The notes beneath the pieces were generated by a model, which was not told where the DNA came from, did no database searches, and worked only from the letters and a program-made list of their open reading frames with translations. 64,000 nucleotides of DNA from CALBPI01 sp942491885 (GTDB lineage Bacteria; Pseudomonadota; Gammaproteobacteria; Steroidobacterales; Woeseiaceae): assembly GCA_942491885.1 (NCBI GenBank), contig CALOCQ010000002.1, positions 620,001 to 684,000 of the forward strand, read 5' to 3'. The position numbers and the translations under genes are program-made. Within the stretch, counting starts at the first letter, position 1. Every line of letters begins with the position of its first letter. Positions 1 to 9,450 of the stretch are shown one piece after another.

Positions 1-22
1 CGCGGCCGACAGGGAGCGCGTC

Positions 23-1411
23 ATGAAAGAAACCGCTATCCCGGTCGAGAGCGTCTCACTCTACCAGAGCGAAGCCAAAGTCTATCCGCGTGAAATAAAC
101 GGACGATTCTCGCGGCTGCGTAAGCTCGCGATGTTTGTACTGCTCGGCATGTTCTATTTCGGTCCGTTTGTTAATTGGGCCGGACGCCAGGCCGTGTTGT
201 TCGATCTGCCGGCACGCAAGTTCTATATTTTCGGGCTTACACTGTGGCCGCAGGATTTTCTGTATCTTGCGCTACTGCTGATTCTCGCAGCGATAACTTT
301 GTTCTTCGTAACCGCATTGGGCGGACGGCTGTGGTGCGGATACGCCTGCCCGCAGACTGTCTGGACCGAAGCATTCAGCTGGATCGAGCGATTGTTTGAA
401 GGCGATCGTCTTAAACGCATGAAGCTCGACAAGGCGCCATGGAGCTGGAACAAAGTCTGGCGCAAGACAGGCAAGCAGATTTCCTGGATCGCGTTAGGGC
501 TGATTACCGGGTTCTGCTTCGTTGGCTACTTCACGCCGGTACGCGAACTCGCGGTGAGTGTTATCAACCTGGAAGTAGCCGGCTGGTCGGCTTTCTGGAT
601 TCTGTTCTACGGCTTCGCAACCTACGGCAATGCCGGCTACATGCGCGAGCAGGTGTGCAAGTACATGTGCCCGTACGCGCGCTTTCAGAGCTCGATGTTC
701 GATAAAGACACGCTCATCATTACCTACGATGAGAAACGCGGAGAGCCACGCGGCAGTCGCAGCCGCAACGTTGCGCGCGAAGACACGCCGCTCGGCGACT
801 GTATCGACTGCACGATGTGCGTACAGGTCTGCCCGACCGGCATCGATATCCGTGAGGGGCTGCAATACGAATGCATCGCCTGCGCCGCCTGCATCGATGC
901 CTGCGATGAGGTCATGGACAAGATGAACTACCCGCGCGGGCTGGTGCGCTATAGCACCGAACATGCCATGACTGGCAAACCGACCCGTATTCTGCGCCCA
1001 AGACTGATTATCTACAGCGCACTGCTGCTGTTGTTTACGGGCCTGTTTGTCACCTCATTGGCAACCAAGCCACCGCTCATCGTTGATGTGATTCGTGATC
1101 GTAATGCGCTGTATCGCGATGTCGGGCGCGAGGGCATTGAGAACACCTTTACCGTGCATGCGATCAACAAGGACCAGCGGGCACACAGTTACACGCTAAC
1201 GGTGACCGGCATCGACGGCATCCGCATCGTGACCGAGACCGAGGTCACCATTGATGCAGAGTCGGGTCTGCGTATCCCGGTAGCCGTGCGCGTCCCGCAT
1301 GAGAACGCCGGCGGCGGCCAGAGCATCGAATTCACACTGTCCGCGAATGATGGCAGCAATACTACCCTCAGCGAAGACAGCCGCTTCCGCGGCCCCGTAA
1401 CGAGTTACTAA
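23..1411 (+). CDS. ccoG: Cytochrome c oxidase accessory protein CcoG (FixG/RdxA family)
   Basis: Membrane iron-sulfur protein, 462 aa, of the CcoG family, which reduces copper for assembly of the cbb3-type cytochrome oxidase. Hydrophobic segments lie near residues 36-52, 78-98, 152-170, 185-203 and 329-346. Two ferredoxin-type cysteine clusters are complete: C260/C263/C266/C270 and C284/C287/C290/C294. The family signature RLWCGYACPQTVW is at 102-114, and a C-terminal Ig-like periplasmic domain follows the last helix. The ATG has a GGGAG ribosome site. It is the first gene of a ccoG-fixH-ccoI-ccoS run. The frame is open to the window edge, so a slightly longer start cannot be excluded. A short open frame ending in TGA at 24-26, overlapping this ATG, could be the tail of an upstream gene such as ccoP. 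Confidence 0.95.
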   Translation: MKETAIPVESVSLYQSEAKVYPREINGRFSRLRKLAMFVLLGMFYFGPFVNWAGRQAVLFDLPARKFYIFGLTLWPQDFLYLALLLILAAITLFFVTALGGRLWCGYACPQTVWTEAFSWIERLFEGDRLKRMKLDKAPWSWNKVWRKTGKQISWIALGLITGFCFVGYFTPVRELAVSVINLEVAGWSAFWILFYGFATYGNAGYMREQVCKYMCPYARFQSSMFDKDTLIITYDEKRGEPRGSRSRNVAREDTPLGDCIDCTMCVQVCPTGIDIREGLQYECIACAACIDACDEVMDKMNYPRGLVRYSTEHAMTGKPTRILRPRLIIYSALLLLFTGLFVTSLATKPPLIVDVIRDRNALYRDVGREGIENTFTVHAINKDQRAHSYTLTVTGIDGIRIVTETEVTIDAESGLRIPVAVRVPHENAGGGQSIEFTLSANDGSNTTLSEDSRFRGPVTSY

Positions 1412-1412
1412 T

Positions 1413-1601
1413 ATGACAACACTTACCACCCCGGCAACGCCCTGGTATCGCATACCGATGGTCTGGCTCGTCGTCGCGATTCCTGCTCTGACAGTGGTCG
1501 GCTGCATGTTCACGATATTCCTGGCCATCAGCAACCCGGACCCGGTGATGCCGCGGCTGGACGATCAGCCTCTGGCGGCCAAGGAGTCTGCCCGGCCGTG
1601 A
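1413..1601 (+). CDS. Short FixH/CcoH-like membrane protein
   Basis: A 62-residue protein with one transmembrane segment at about residues 16-40 and a short polar C-terminal tail. It lies one base after ccoG, and its stop overlaps the GTG start of ccoI as GTGA, so it is translationally coupled within the oxidase maturation operon. The position between ccoG and ccoI is that of fixH/ccoH, whose product helps oxidase assembly. It is much shorter than classical FixH (about 150-170 aa) and keeps only the membrane anchor region. The assignment therefore rests mainly on position. Confidence 0.7.
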   Translation: MTTLTTPATPWYRIPMVWLVVAIPALTVVGCMFTIFLAISNPDPVMPRLDDQPLAAKESARP

Positions 1602-4054
1602 CCCAGGCGCACTGCTTTCATTGTCAGGACGAGGTTCCTAGTGGCGTCGATATCCGGATTGATGTCGGCGGCGAATCGCAGCCGATGTGCTGTCATGGTT
1701 GTGCTGCAGCAGCGGCATTTATCGCCGGCGCGGGCTTAGCGCAGTTCTACCGTCATCGCGCACCGGATGCCGAGGCCAGCCTGCGACCGCCAGAAGCAAG
1801 TTATGACGCGTTTGACCAACCTGACGTCGCCGCGCAATACGTTGCCTGCGACGAACAAGGCGGCGCCGAAGCAACGCTGTATATCGGCGACCTTTATTGC
1901 CCGGCATGCATCTGGCTGATCAACGAGCTACTTGACGACCAGCCCGGCATACAAAGTGTCGCCGCAAACCCGGCCAGCCGACGTATCGTCGTGCACTGGC
2001 AAGCCGATAAACTGGGACTTGGCGCAATACTGCAACGCATCGCCAGCGCCGGCTTTAAACCCGAGCCTGTCGTTCCCGGCACGCGCATGCGAGCCGAACG
2101 TGACGACTATCGCACCGCCATAAAGCGCATGCTGGTTGCCGGGGTATTCGGTATGCAGGCAATGATGTTTGCGATTGGCCTGTACGCCGGCGAATTTCAG
2201 GGCATCGATGCGTCAACCGCGCAATTGCTGAGAGTTGTAAGCCTTATCGTGACGCTGCCGATCATCGGCTATTCGGCCACGCCATTCTTTCGCGGCGCGT
2301 GGTTAGGCCTGAAGCGACGCGCGCCAGGCATGGATGTACCCGTAGCACTTGCCCTAAGTGTCGCGTTTGTCGCGTCCGCTATCGCAACAATGCGCGGCGA
2401 AGGCGCTGTCTACTTCGACTCGATCGCAATGTTTGTCGCGCTGTTGTGCGTCAGTCGCTTCCTGGAAATGCGCGCGCGTCACAAGGCCGATGATGGCGCG
2501 GAAGCGATGGCGTCGATGTTGCCGGCTTCTGTACGCCGGGTCGTCGATGGCACAACGAGCGAACGTATTGCACGTGAAGCCATTCGCTCGAATGATCACC
2601 TGCAGCTTTGCAACGGCGACATTATTGCCGCCGATGGCGTGGTCATCAGCGGCACACTGACCGTAGACGAAAGCATGATGACCGGCGAGTCCGAGCCACT
2701 GACACGACGCAGCGGTGACCCGGTGCTGGCCGGCACCACAGTCTGCAGCGGCGAGGCAGTTATTGAGGCACGCCAGACCGGCGCGGCAACGCAATTGGGC
2801 GAAATTGCGCGACTCATCGAGCGCGCACAAACTGATCGCGGCGCGCTGCAAACAGCATCCGATAAAGTTGCCAGTATTTTTGTCGTCAGCGTACTCGCCA
2901 TCGCCGCCGCGACAGCTTTGGTCTGGTGGCAGCTGGCACCAGCACGCATGCTGCCGATCGTTTTATCGGTGCTGATCGTCGCCTGCCCCTGCGCACTGGC
3001 GCTGGCCACGCCGACGGCGCTGGCATCCGCAGCAGGTGCGCTATCACGCCGCGGATTGCTGCTTATTCGCGCACGCCTGCTCGATCGTTTGCAGCGCGGC
3101 GCGACCATCGTGTTTGATAAGACAGGGACGCTGACGCGCGGCACACCTGAGCTTACCGATACACGCGTGAGCGTTGGCGCCCGGCCAACAGCGCAACAGT
3201 GTCGGGAAATCGCCGCCGCACTCGAGGCCGATTCGGGGCACGTACTGGCGCGCGCCTTTTTGCCTTACAGGAACGCCGACTGCACATTGGACGACAAGCC
3301 CGTCATTCACGTCGGGGAGGGTGTCTCCGGCACTATCAACGGCCGAGCCTATCGGATCGGTAAACGGGAATTCGTTGCCGGCGCCGCCGGCGAGAACATT
3401 GGCTGCAGCGACACATCCGGCGGCATTTATCTGGGCGACAATACGGGTGTTTTGTGTGAGTTCACCGTGCGCGACCCGTTGCGCCGCGACGCGCGTGAGA
3501 CACTCGACTGGCTGCAGGACCGGGGCTTCAGAACACTCATCGCCAGCGGTGACCAGCAAGCGGTTGTTGCACGCATCGCCGGGGAGCTCGGTATCAGCGA
3601 TTTCCACGCAGACCAGACGCCGGCTTCCAAGTTGGCACTGGTTCGCCGGCTGCGCGAGGATGGCAGCCACGTCATCATGGTCGGCGACGGCGTCAACGAT
3701 GCGCCGGTACTCGCCGCAGCCGACGCGTCGATCGCGATCGGCAGCGGTGCGGCACTCGCACGCTCCAGCGCGGACGGCATTTTACTCGGCAAAGATCTCG
3801 GTCCGTTGCGTGATCTCGCCAGAATCTCCCGTAAGTCCCGGCGCGTCATACATCAGAGTCTGGGTTGGGCCGCATTTTACAATCTGCTTGGCGTCAGCCT
3901 CGCCGCGCTCGGTTTCGTCGCACCATGGATGGCAGCGATTGGTATGTCTGCCAGCTCATTGCTTGTCGTCGGCAACGCTCTGCGCATCGACCGACAACTA
4001 CCCGCCGACATCAACGAACAGCGCCGGGCGGATCCTGTGGAGGCAATGTCATGA
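1598..4054 (+). CDS. ccoI: Copper-exporting P1B-type ATPase CcoI (FixI)
   Basis: An 818-aa heavy-metal P-type ATPase that moves Cu(I) across the inner membrane for cbb3 oxidase assembly. The N-terminus has a cysteine-rich segment (C6, C9, C31, C32, C35) typical of CcoI/FixI, followed by a heavy-metal-associated domain with CPAC at 101-104. The membrane metal site CPC is at 463-465, the phosphorylation motif DKTG at 507-510, and a GDGVNDAP hinge motif lies near residue 694. All catalytic signatures are intact. Translation starts at GTG overlapping the preceding stop, and the gene ends in an ATGA overlap with ccoS. Its place in the ccoGHIS operon separates it from a general CopA detoxification pump. 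Confidence 0.95.
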   Translation: MTQAHCFHCQDEVPSGVDIRIDVGGESQPMCCHGCAAAAAFIAGAGLAQFYRHRAPDAEASLRPPEASYDAFDQPDVAAQYVACDEQGGAEATLYIGDLYCPACIWLINELLDDQPGIQSVAANPASRRIVVHWQADKLGLGAILQRIASAGFKPEPVVPGTRMRAERDDYRTAIKRMLVAGVFGMQAMMFAIGLYAGEFQGIDASTAQLLRVVSLIVTLPIIGYSATPFFRGAWLGLKRRAPGMDVPVALALSVAFVASAIATMRGEGAVYFDSIAMFVALLCVSRFLEMRARHKADDGAEAMASMLPASVRRVVDGTTSERIAREAIRSNDHLQLCNGDIIAADGVVISGTLTVDESMMTGESEPLTRRSGDPVLAGTTVCSGEAVIEARQTGAATQLGEIARLIERAQTDRGALQTASDKVASIFVVSVLAIAAATALVWWQLAPARMLPIVLSVLIVACPCALALATPTALASAAGALSRRGLLLIRARLLDRLQRGATIVFDKTGTLTRGTPELTDTRVSVGARPTAQQCREIAAALEADSGHVLARAFLPYRNADCTLDDKPVIHVGEGVSGTINGRAYRIGKREFVAGAAGENIGCSDTSGGIYLGDNTGVLCEFTVRDPLRRDARETLDWLQDRGFRTLIASGDQQAVVARIAGELGISDFHADQTPASKLALVRRLREDGSHVIMVGDGVNDAPVLAAADASIAIGSGAALARSSADGILLGKDLGPLRDLARISRKSRRVIHQSLGWAAFYNLLGVSLAALGFVAPWMAAIGMSASSLLVVGNALRIDRQLPADINEQRRADPVEAMS

Positions 4055-4224
4055 GCATCCTGATGCTGCTGATCCCGCTGGGACTGATCCTGTTGGGTAT
4101 TTTTGTCGGCGCGTTTTTCTGGGCAGCGCGTAGCGGGCAGTTCGACGATCTCGACAGCCCGGCCCTTAGTGTGCTGCTCGACGACGATCGCGCGCCGCGC
4201 GCGCGCAAGCGAGACACTGAATGA
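4051..4224 (+). CDS. ccoS: Cbb3-type cytochrome oxidase assembly protein CcoS
   Basis: A 57-residue protein with a single N-terminal membrane helix (about residues 3-25), the AARSGQFDDLDSPA signature and a charged tail, all characteristic of CcoS. CcoS is needed for cofactor insertion (haem b and copper) into the cbb3 oxidase. I chose the ATG at 4051 because it gives the family's length and overlaps the ccoI stop by four bases. Longer readings in this frame are inside ccoI. The stop overlaps the start of the next gene, so the coupling continues. Confidence 0.93.
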   Translation: MSILMLLIPLGLILLGIFVGAFFWAARSGQFDDLDSPALSVLLDDDRAPRARKRDTE

Positions 4225-4940
4225 GCGTCGCATTAATTTTCGCGGCCCTCATCGCCGGGCTCGTTGGCAGCGGGCATTGTATCGGCATGTGCGGCCCGAT
4301 TGTGGGCTTGTTCGAATCCGCACCAAGCGTCAGGCTGTCACCGCTGCGTCGGCGTATGAGCTATCACGCAGGACGTATTCTTTTTTACGCCAGTCTTGGT
4401 CTGCTCGCGGGTGCGCTGGGCACAGCAGCGGCGGCATCAATGCCCGTTAAAACGGCCGGATTTGTGCTCAGGTTGCTCGCCTCGCTGGCATTGCTGTTGC
4501 TCGGTGTGCGTTTGCTGCTCGGCAAAGGCCGGCTCGCGGCACTCGACCGCATCGGTCAGGCTTTCTGGCAACGCATCTCGCCTTTGGCGCGCTATGTGCT
4601 GCCAATGGATAACACAGCGAAAGCGCTTGCCACAGGGTTTATTTGGGGCGCATTGCCCTGCGGGCTGGTCTACAGCATGCTCGCCATGGCCGCCGTCAGT
4701 GGGTCCGCGCTTAACGGTGCAATGCTGATGGTCGCGTTCGGGGCAGGCACGTTGCCAACCCTCGCAATAGCGGGTGCCGGCGCCAGTCATGCGTGGCATA
4801 CGCGCTTTCGAAAAACATTCGGTATCGCAATGATTGTGTTCGCCTGCGTATCGCTCGGCCTACTCTGGCGACCTCACGGTATGCCATCCGACGCTGATAT
4901 GGCGACGCCTGCAACAGCGACGCATCACGCCACGCATTGA
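4221..4940 (+). CDS. TauE/SafE-like (DsbD transmembrane-type) membrane protein
   Basis: A 239-residue polytopic protein with about six hydrophobic segments. The N-terminal motif GSGHCIGMCGP at about 16-26 and a second LPCGLVYSML motif near 148 are typical of the sulfite exporter TauE/SafE (DsbD_2) family that habitually follows ccoS in Proteobacteria. The substrate is not known. The conserved Cys/His/Met residues at helix starts and the His-rich C-terminus (HHATH) suggest a role in metal or thiol handling for oxidase assembly. It starts at ATG inside the ccoS stop and is the last gene of the operon. No clear terminator is visible in the 60 bases after it. Confidence 0.85.
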   Translation: MSVALIFAALIAGLVGSGHCIGMCGPIVGLFESAPSVRLSPLRRRMSYHAGRILFYASLGLLAGALGTAAAASMPVKTAGFVLRLLASLALLLLGVRLLLGKGRLAALDRIGQAFWQRISPLARYVLPMDNTAKALATGFIWGALPCGLVYSMLAMAAVSGSALNGAMLMVAFGAGTLPTLAIAGAGASHAWHTRFRKTFGIAMIVFACVSLGLLWRPHGMPSDADMATPATATHHATH

Positions 4941-5006
4941 ATACGGGTAATAGCCGGCAAATTAAGTGGACGCTAATGTGTTGACGCTAATCTGGTTTGT
5001 CGCTGC

Positions 5007-5357
5007 CTACTTTCCCCAAACAGCGAACTCACTGCCACCCGGCGCGTGAAAATGAAATCGCCGCCCGCCCGGAAACGTGAAGATTTCCCGGCATATTTTG
5101 CCACCGGCGTCCTTGACGGATTGTTCGCTTGCCTCAAGATCGTCGCTAAAGAAAACCAGCAGCGCACTGCCGCGTTCCGTCGTTGCCGGCGTGTTCGACC
5201 TGTAGAATCCACCATCCAAACCCGAGTCGGAAAAGGCCGTGTAGTCATTGCCGAAGTCTTTGAAAGAAAAACCGAACACGTCCGCAAAAAACTGCTTGGT
5301 CGCCTCAATATCCTGCGTTGGCACCTCGGCGTAGTTGATCGTGTGATGTTCGTTCAT
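5007..5357 (-). CDS. VOC family protein (glyoxalase/bleomycin resistance fold)
   Basis: A small protein of 116 aa with the beta-alpha-beta-beta-beta arrangement of vicinal oxygen chelate proteins. It opens with an INYAEVPTQDIEATKQFF segment and ends with a FHAPGGSEFAVWGK strand. I chose the ATG at 5357 rather than the longer frame to 5423, because AGGGAGCAGGA lies just upstream of it and domain homology begins here. The metal ligand pattern is not complete enough to name a substrate. It is convergent with the oxidase maturation operon and probably transcribed alone. Confidence 0.82.
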   Translation of the reverse strand: MNEHHTINYAEVPTQDIEATKQFFADVFGFSFKDFGNDYTAFSDSGLDGGFYRSNTPATTERGSALLVFFSDDLEASEQSVKDAGGKICREIFTFPGGRRFHFHAPGGSEFAVWGK

Positions 5358-5432
5358 TCCTGCTCCCTTGAAAAACCGCGCGGCGAATAAGCCAACGCTA
5401 CCGCCAGCGTCGGCTTTTGGCAATCGTGCAAC

Positions 5433-6065
5433 CTACCTATTCCCATCGGGTAATGCGGTTTCGCGGTTGTTGCCGATTAATAACCAGGTCAGAAACCAGC
5501 ACTGCATCAGCAATGAGAAATTCCATTCAATAATATTCTCGGCAACATCGTCCTGCAGCCCGAATGTGCCAAGGAGCATCTCGGCCAGCGCGAGGATCCC
5601 CATCAGCAAAAGCAGGATGCGCTGAGTAATCACGGCCGCCTGCACGTCATCGTCGGATCGGGCCAGCAATCGAGTCGCCAGAACCTGCGCCACAAGCGTG
5701 CCCAGAAAGAACACGAATACGCCGTAGCGACGCATTAGCCGATAGAAATCGCCAGTGGTGCCGAGAAATACGAGGTAAAGCACGAGAAACACAGCCGCTA
5801 CCAAACCGGCAACATACATTCGTTGCGATGACCTGCCGTCCGACAATGAGAACCGTATCCTCAATGAGCGCCAGAAAACGATAAGCAACACTGCCTGCGG
5901 CAACATCAGTGCCTTGAATAACCAGTAGCTCACACCGTATCGGCCGGTGGCACTGATCGACGTGCAACCCTCAATGTAGACAATGCACACCGGCAGATAG
6001 CCCGCTTGAGATGCAATGATGTAGCAAAGGTTGGCCGCGAAAACGGGCACAAACTGCAACTGCAA
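5433..6065 (-). CDS. Polytopic membrane protein, possibly Frag1/DRAM/Sfk1-like
   Basis: A 210-aa protein with about six hydrophobic segments (roughly 8-26, 48-68, 82-102, 112-130, 148-166 and 182-200). An early CTSISATGRYG segment before the second helix recalls the Frag1/DRAM/Sfk1 family, but the match is weak and made by eye. The start is uncertain: the longest reading begins at TTG with no ribosome site, and a GTG lies four codons in. No function can be assigned. It is followed on the same strand by the VOC gene after 75 bases. Confidence 0.6.
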   Translation of the reverse strand: MQLQFVPVFAANLCYIIASQAGYLPVCIVYIEGCTSISATGRYGVSYWLFKALMLPQAVLLIVFWRSLRIRFSLSDGRSSQRMYVAGLVAAVFLVLYLVFLGTTGDFYRLMRRYGVFVFFLGTLVAQVLATRLLARSDDDVQAAVITQRILLLLMGILALAEMLLGTFGLQDDVAENIIEWNFSLLMQCWFLTWLLIGNNRETALPDGNR

Positions 6066-6310
6066 GAATCAGTTTGTTACTGGGGGCTGGTATTTGCATC
6101 GTATGATGGCAGATAACTCGAGTTTGCTATGATTCACGCTGGAGCATGGTCGTTTCCGCTATTGGTTTGGACTGCTGACCGGTAGCGGTCCCTGCTATTG
6201 CGAAGTCGAAGCGAGCCTGGACTTCAAGAGGCTCAGCGTATCCAATCAGTTGCGGCTTGTTGCGGATCGCTCGACAATGGCATAAGACAACATAAATTTC
6301 CGGAGGTCCC

Positions 6311-7138
6311 TTGCGAATCAGCATAATTGCCTGGCTTTGCGTAATCCAACTCGTGGCAAATCCCGCCAGCGCAGAGCTACCGCGCCACACGCCGGTTCCT
6401 GGCGGAATCGCTGTCATTCAGCTGGCAGCGACAAGCAAGCCTGACGTTCACGTCGGCACGCGGCGCGTGGCCGTCGTGCGCGACGGAAACCAATGGGCGG
6501 CTGTTTTCGGTATTGCCCTGGATACCCCGCCTGGCGACCTTGCATACACCGTAAAATTAAAAAGCGGCGTCGAAAACCGCAGCGTCCGGATAATGCAGCG
6601 CCAGTATCGGGAACAACACCTGACGATCAAGGAAAAACGCTATGTCGATCCGTCGCCTGCAGAACTGGCACGTTATCAGCGAGAACGCGAGGAAATGAAT
6701 TCAGCACGCAGCAGTTGGACTGAAACCGGCGGGCTCGACGTCTTTGCTGAGGCCCCGGTCGCCGGCCCGCAGAGCGACAGCTTCGGCTCGCGGCGATTCT
6801 ATAATGGTCAGCCGCGTAATCCGCATAGCGGGATGGATATCGCGGCCGCGAGCGGCACTGCGATCGTGGCGCCGGCACCTGGGCGTGTCGTCGCAACCGG
6901 CAATTACTTTTTCAACGGCAACACGGTGATGATCGATCACGGCGAGGGGCTGGTCAGCATGTATTGTCATCTGGCGACCATCGACACGGCACCAGGAGAC
7001 TCGCTTGAGGCCGGGCAAAAGCTCGGTAGCGTCGGCGCGACCGGGCGTGTGACCGGCGCACATTTGCACTGGGGCGTGTACCTGTCTGGCGTTGCGATCG
7101 ATCCGGCGATGATGCTTGCCGCATCCGCACGCCAATAA
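6311..7138 (+). CDS. M23 family metallopeptidase (LytM domain), exported
   Basis: A 275-residue exported peptidase, probably cutting peptidoglycan cross-links in the periplasm. A signal peptide (about residues 1-21, ending ANPASA) precedes an immunoglobulin-like region and a C-terminal LytM domain. The zinc ligands are present as H172-x3-D176 (HSGMD) and H251-x-H253 (HLHWG), so the enzyme should be active. The start is TTG with GGAGG six bases upstream. It is monocistronic, with 245 bases of non-coding sequence ahead of it and hflC converging behind. It is distinct from the larger M23 protein near 26 kb, which has a LysM-like domain. Confidence 0.9.
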   Translation: MRISIIAWLCVIQLVANPASAELPRHTPVPGGIAVIQLAATSKPDVHVGTRRVAVVRDGNQWAAVFGIALDTPPGDLAYTVKLKSGVENRSVRIMQRQYREQHLTIKEKRYVDPSPAELARYQREREEMNSARSSWTETGGLDVFAEAPVAGPQSDSFGSRRFYNGQPRNPHSGMDIAAASGTAIVAPAPGRVVATGNYFFNGNTVMIDHGEGLVSMYCHLATIDTAPGDSLEAGQKLGSVGATGRVTGAHLHWGVYLSGVAIDPAMMLAASARQ

Positions 7139-7173
7139 GTTCGCAGTCGATCACAGGCCAGACGGGCCGCACA

Positions 7174-8121
7174 TTACCGTACCTGGGCTTCCTCAAGATA
7201 ACGGAAGAAGTCGGAGTCTGCCCGCAGCATCAATGTGCTGTTCTCGCCAAGCGACTTATAGCTCTCAAGCGTTCGGAAGAACGCATAGAACTCAGGGTCG
7301 GCGCCGAACGCTTCGCCATAAACGCGAGTCGCCTCGGCGTCGGCGTTGCCGCGGATCTGTTCAGCCTCGCGCGCAGCCTCCGACCGGATGCGTTGCAGGT
7401 CTCGCTGCATGTTACCGAGTATCTCCTGGGCACGGCCCTGACCTTCGGCACGAAAGCGCTCCGCTATCGACTGGCGCTCTGCGATCATCCGACTCTCCAC
7501 CTGGCGGCGAACAGACTCGATGTAGTTGACCCGCTTGATCCGTACGTCGGCCAGCTCGATGCCGAGCTCCGGCATCAACCGCTTGGCCCGAGCGAGAATT
7601 TCCTGCTCGAGTAGCTGGCGACCCAGCTTGGGTTTCTGTTTCAGATCGACATCGTCGCGTTGGACGAGCGCCGGATCCTCTTTCTCCAGCGCCTCGACGT
7701 CCACATCCCAGTCGCGGGACCGAATGATCTCCTCAAGCTGCGTCGACGAAACCATGTCGCGTACGACCGAGTCGACGATATCGTCCAGCCGGCCACGCGC
7801 ACCGAGTTCGTCGCGCACGCTGCGCAGGAACTGCAGTGGGTCAGCGATGCGCCAACGGGCCGTAGTATCCACCAGAATGAACTCGCGCCCCAGCGTCGGG
7901 ATCTGCGTGACATCACCGTCCCAGCTCAGCAGTCGCTTGTCGAAATAACGTACGTTTTGCCACGGCATCTTTACGTGTAAGCCGGGATCGGTGATCACGT
8001 CGCCGATGGGCTCGCCGAATTGCACAATGATGGACTGCTCGGCCTCATCGACGACGAACAACATGGTGACCCCGGCCACTGCGAGCGCGATGGCGGCGAT
8101 AGTTGCTATAGCACTTTTCAT
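7174..8121 (-). CDS. hflC: Protease modulator HflC
   Basis: A 315-aa membrane-anchored SPFH/prohibitin-domain protein. One N-terminal helix (residues 5-25) is followed by the SPFH domain and a long Glu/Arg/Ala-rich helix that ends near residue 260. With HflK it forms the periplasm-facing HflKC complex that surrounds FtsH and restrains its activity on membrane proteins. The start overlaps the hflK stop as ATGA, so the two are translationally coupled. The usual upstream partners hfq and hflX are not next to this pair. Confidence 0.95.
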   Translation of the reverse strand: MKSAIATIAAIALAVAGVTMLFVVDEAEQSIIVQFGEPIGDVITDPGLHVKMPWQNVRYFDKRLLSWDGDVTQIPTLGREFILVDTTARWRIADPLQFLRSVRDELGARGRLDDIVDSVVRDMVSSTQLEEIIRSRDWDVDVEALEKEDPALVQRDDVDLKQKPKLGRQLLEQEILARAKRLMPELGIELADVRIKRVNYIESVRRQVESRMIAERQSIAERFRAEGQGRAQEILGNMQRDLQRIRSEAAREAEQIRGNADAEATRVYGEAFGADPEFYAFFRTLESYKSLGENSTLMLRADSDFFRYLEEAQVR

Positions 8122-9191
8122 TCTGAGCCTCCTTCGCGCTGGCTACGTTGCCGATTAACATCCAGCAGTGGCAGCGGACCGACCTGATCATCCTGGACGA
8201 CGAGTATCTGACCAATGGTCGGCAGCATCTCGTTGAGTGTCTCGAGATAGAGCCTGGAGCGCGTCACCTCCGGTGCACTGCGATACTCGGCCAGCACGGC
8301 CGAGAAACGCACGCTCTCGCCAAACGCACGGTTGACGCGCTCGGTCGCATAGCCTTCTGCTTCTGCGATGGCACGAATGGCCTCGCCCTCGGCTCTGGGA
8401 ATTTCCTGGTTAACACGCTTTTGCGCTTCATTAATCATGCGTTCGCGTTCCTGCCGCGCCTCGTTGACTTCATTAAACGCCGGCTGCACCGCCCGTGGTG
8501 GAACGACGTCCTGCAACTCGACCGTAATAATATGAATGCCGGCGTCGTAGCGTTCCATGATCTGCTGAATCTCATCGCGCCCTTGAGACTGAATCTCGAC
8601 GCGGCCCACGGTCAGCACCTCCGAACCAAGCCGGTTACCGACCACCCGGCGCATGACCGACTCGGAGATATCACGCAGCGTGCGGGTAGGTTCTCGCAAT
8701 TCATAGAGGAATTTGATCGGATCGTTGATGCGATACTGAACCACCCACTCAACGTTGATAATATTCAGATCACCGGTAAGCATCGCGGATTCACTATCGA
8801 AATCGCGCTCACTGTAGCGTGTGCCGCCCTCGGAGCGCACCTCTACAGTACGAAAACCGAATTCCTGCTTTAGCACTCGCTCTGTTGCAACAAACTGGGT
8901 CTGATCAATACCGAAAGGCAGCTTGAAATGCAGGCCGGGATCGGAAATACCGATTACGTCACCGAAGCGCTTTACGACCGCACGCTGTTCCGGCTGTACC
9001 GTATAGAAGCAGGTCACGAGCCCCCACAGTAATAACACCACGATCGCAGCGAGTATGATCCCCCGGCGGGGATCGTCACTACCTCCGGGGCCGCCGCCAG
9101 AGCGCAGCTTGTCCATTATGGATGAAATATCTGGCAGGCCATCGTCGCGCCCTTGCCCCCTGCCGTTTGAGCCAACCGATTTGATCATCAT
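8118..9191 (-). CDS. hflK: FtsH protease modulator HflK
   Basis: SPFH-domain partner of HflC. The reading from the ATG at 9191 gives 357 aa. A Gly-rich cytoplasmic N-terminus (SGGGPGGSDD near 33-43) leads to a membrane helix (about 50-70), the SPFH domain and a long coiled-coil segment. I prefer this ATG (a second ATG follows directly) because the 53 extra residues of the longest frame look unlike HflK and carry no membrane or signal features. The gene is the first of a two-gene hflK-hflC unit and is divergent from a glycosyltransferase gene across about 260 bases. Confidence 0.93.
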   Translation of the reverse strand: MMIKSVGSNGRGQGRDDGLPDISSIMDKLRSGGGPGGSDDPRRGIILAAIVVLLLWGLVTCFYTVQPEQRAVVKRFGDVIGISDPGLHFKLPFGIDQTQFVATERVLKQEFGFRTVEVRSEGGTRYSERDFDSESAMLTGDLNIINVEWVVQYRINDPIKFLYELREPTRTLRDISESVMRRVVGNRLGSEVLTVGRVEIQSQGRDEIQQIMERYDAGIHIITVELQDVVPPRAVQPAFNEVNEARQERERMINEAQKRVNQEIPRAEGEAIRAIAEAEGYATERVNRAFGESVRFSAVLAEYRSAPEVTRSRLYLETLNEMLPTIGQILVVQDDQVGPLPLLDVNRQRSQREGGSE

Positions 9192-9450
9192 GGATCCCGT
9201 AGGAAATTCAATACGCCAGTGTACGGGTTTTGCCCTTCGATTGAACCGCCTGGCTGCAGAGTCATGGCGAACATCATTTCGACAGTGTGACGCTGCTGCG
9301 CAGCGCGACAGCCTGTATTCCGCGAATCGGGGATTTGTGAGCCACCACACACTTGGGAGTTGGGGCGCTGTGCTACATTATGGAAAGTCGCTGCGCCGGT
9401 CATGCGCAGTCATCATCCCGATTAACGACGCGCTCAGATAAGCCCTTCAT

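Noticed and set aside
3174..4133. A 319-codon open frame inside ccoI
   Set aside because: It lies in another frame of a strongly conserved ATPase gene, has Arg/Ser/Ala-rich shadow composition and no ribosome site or recognisable motif.
8118..9350. Longer 410-codon reading of hflK
   Set aside because: The extra 53 residues are unlike HflK and have no ribosome site; the double ATG at 9188-9191 begins the conserved region.
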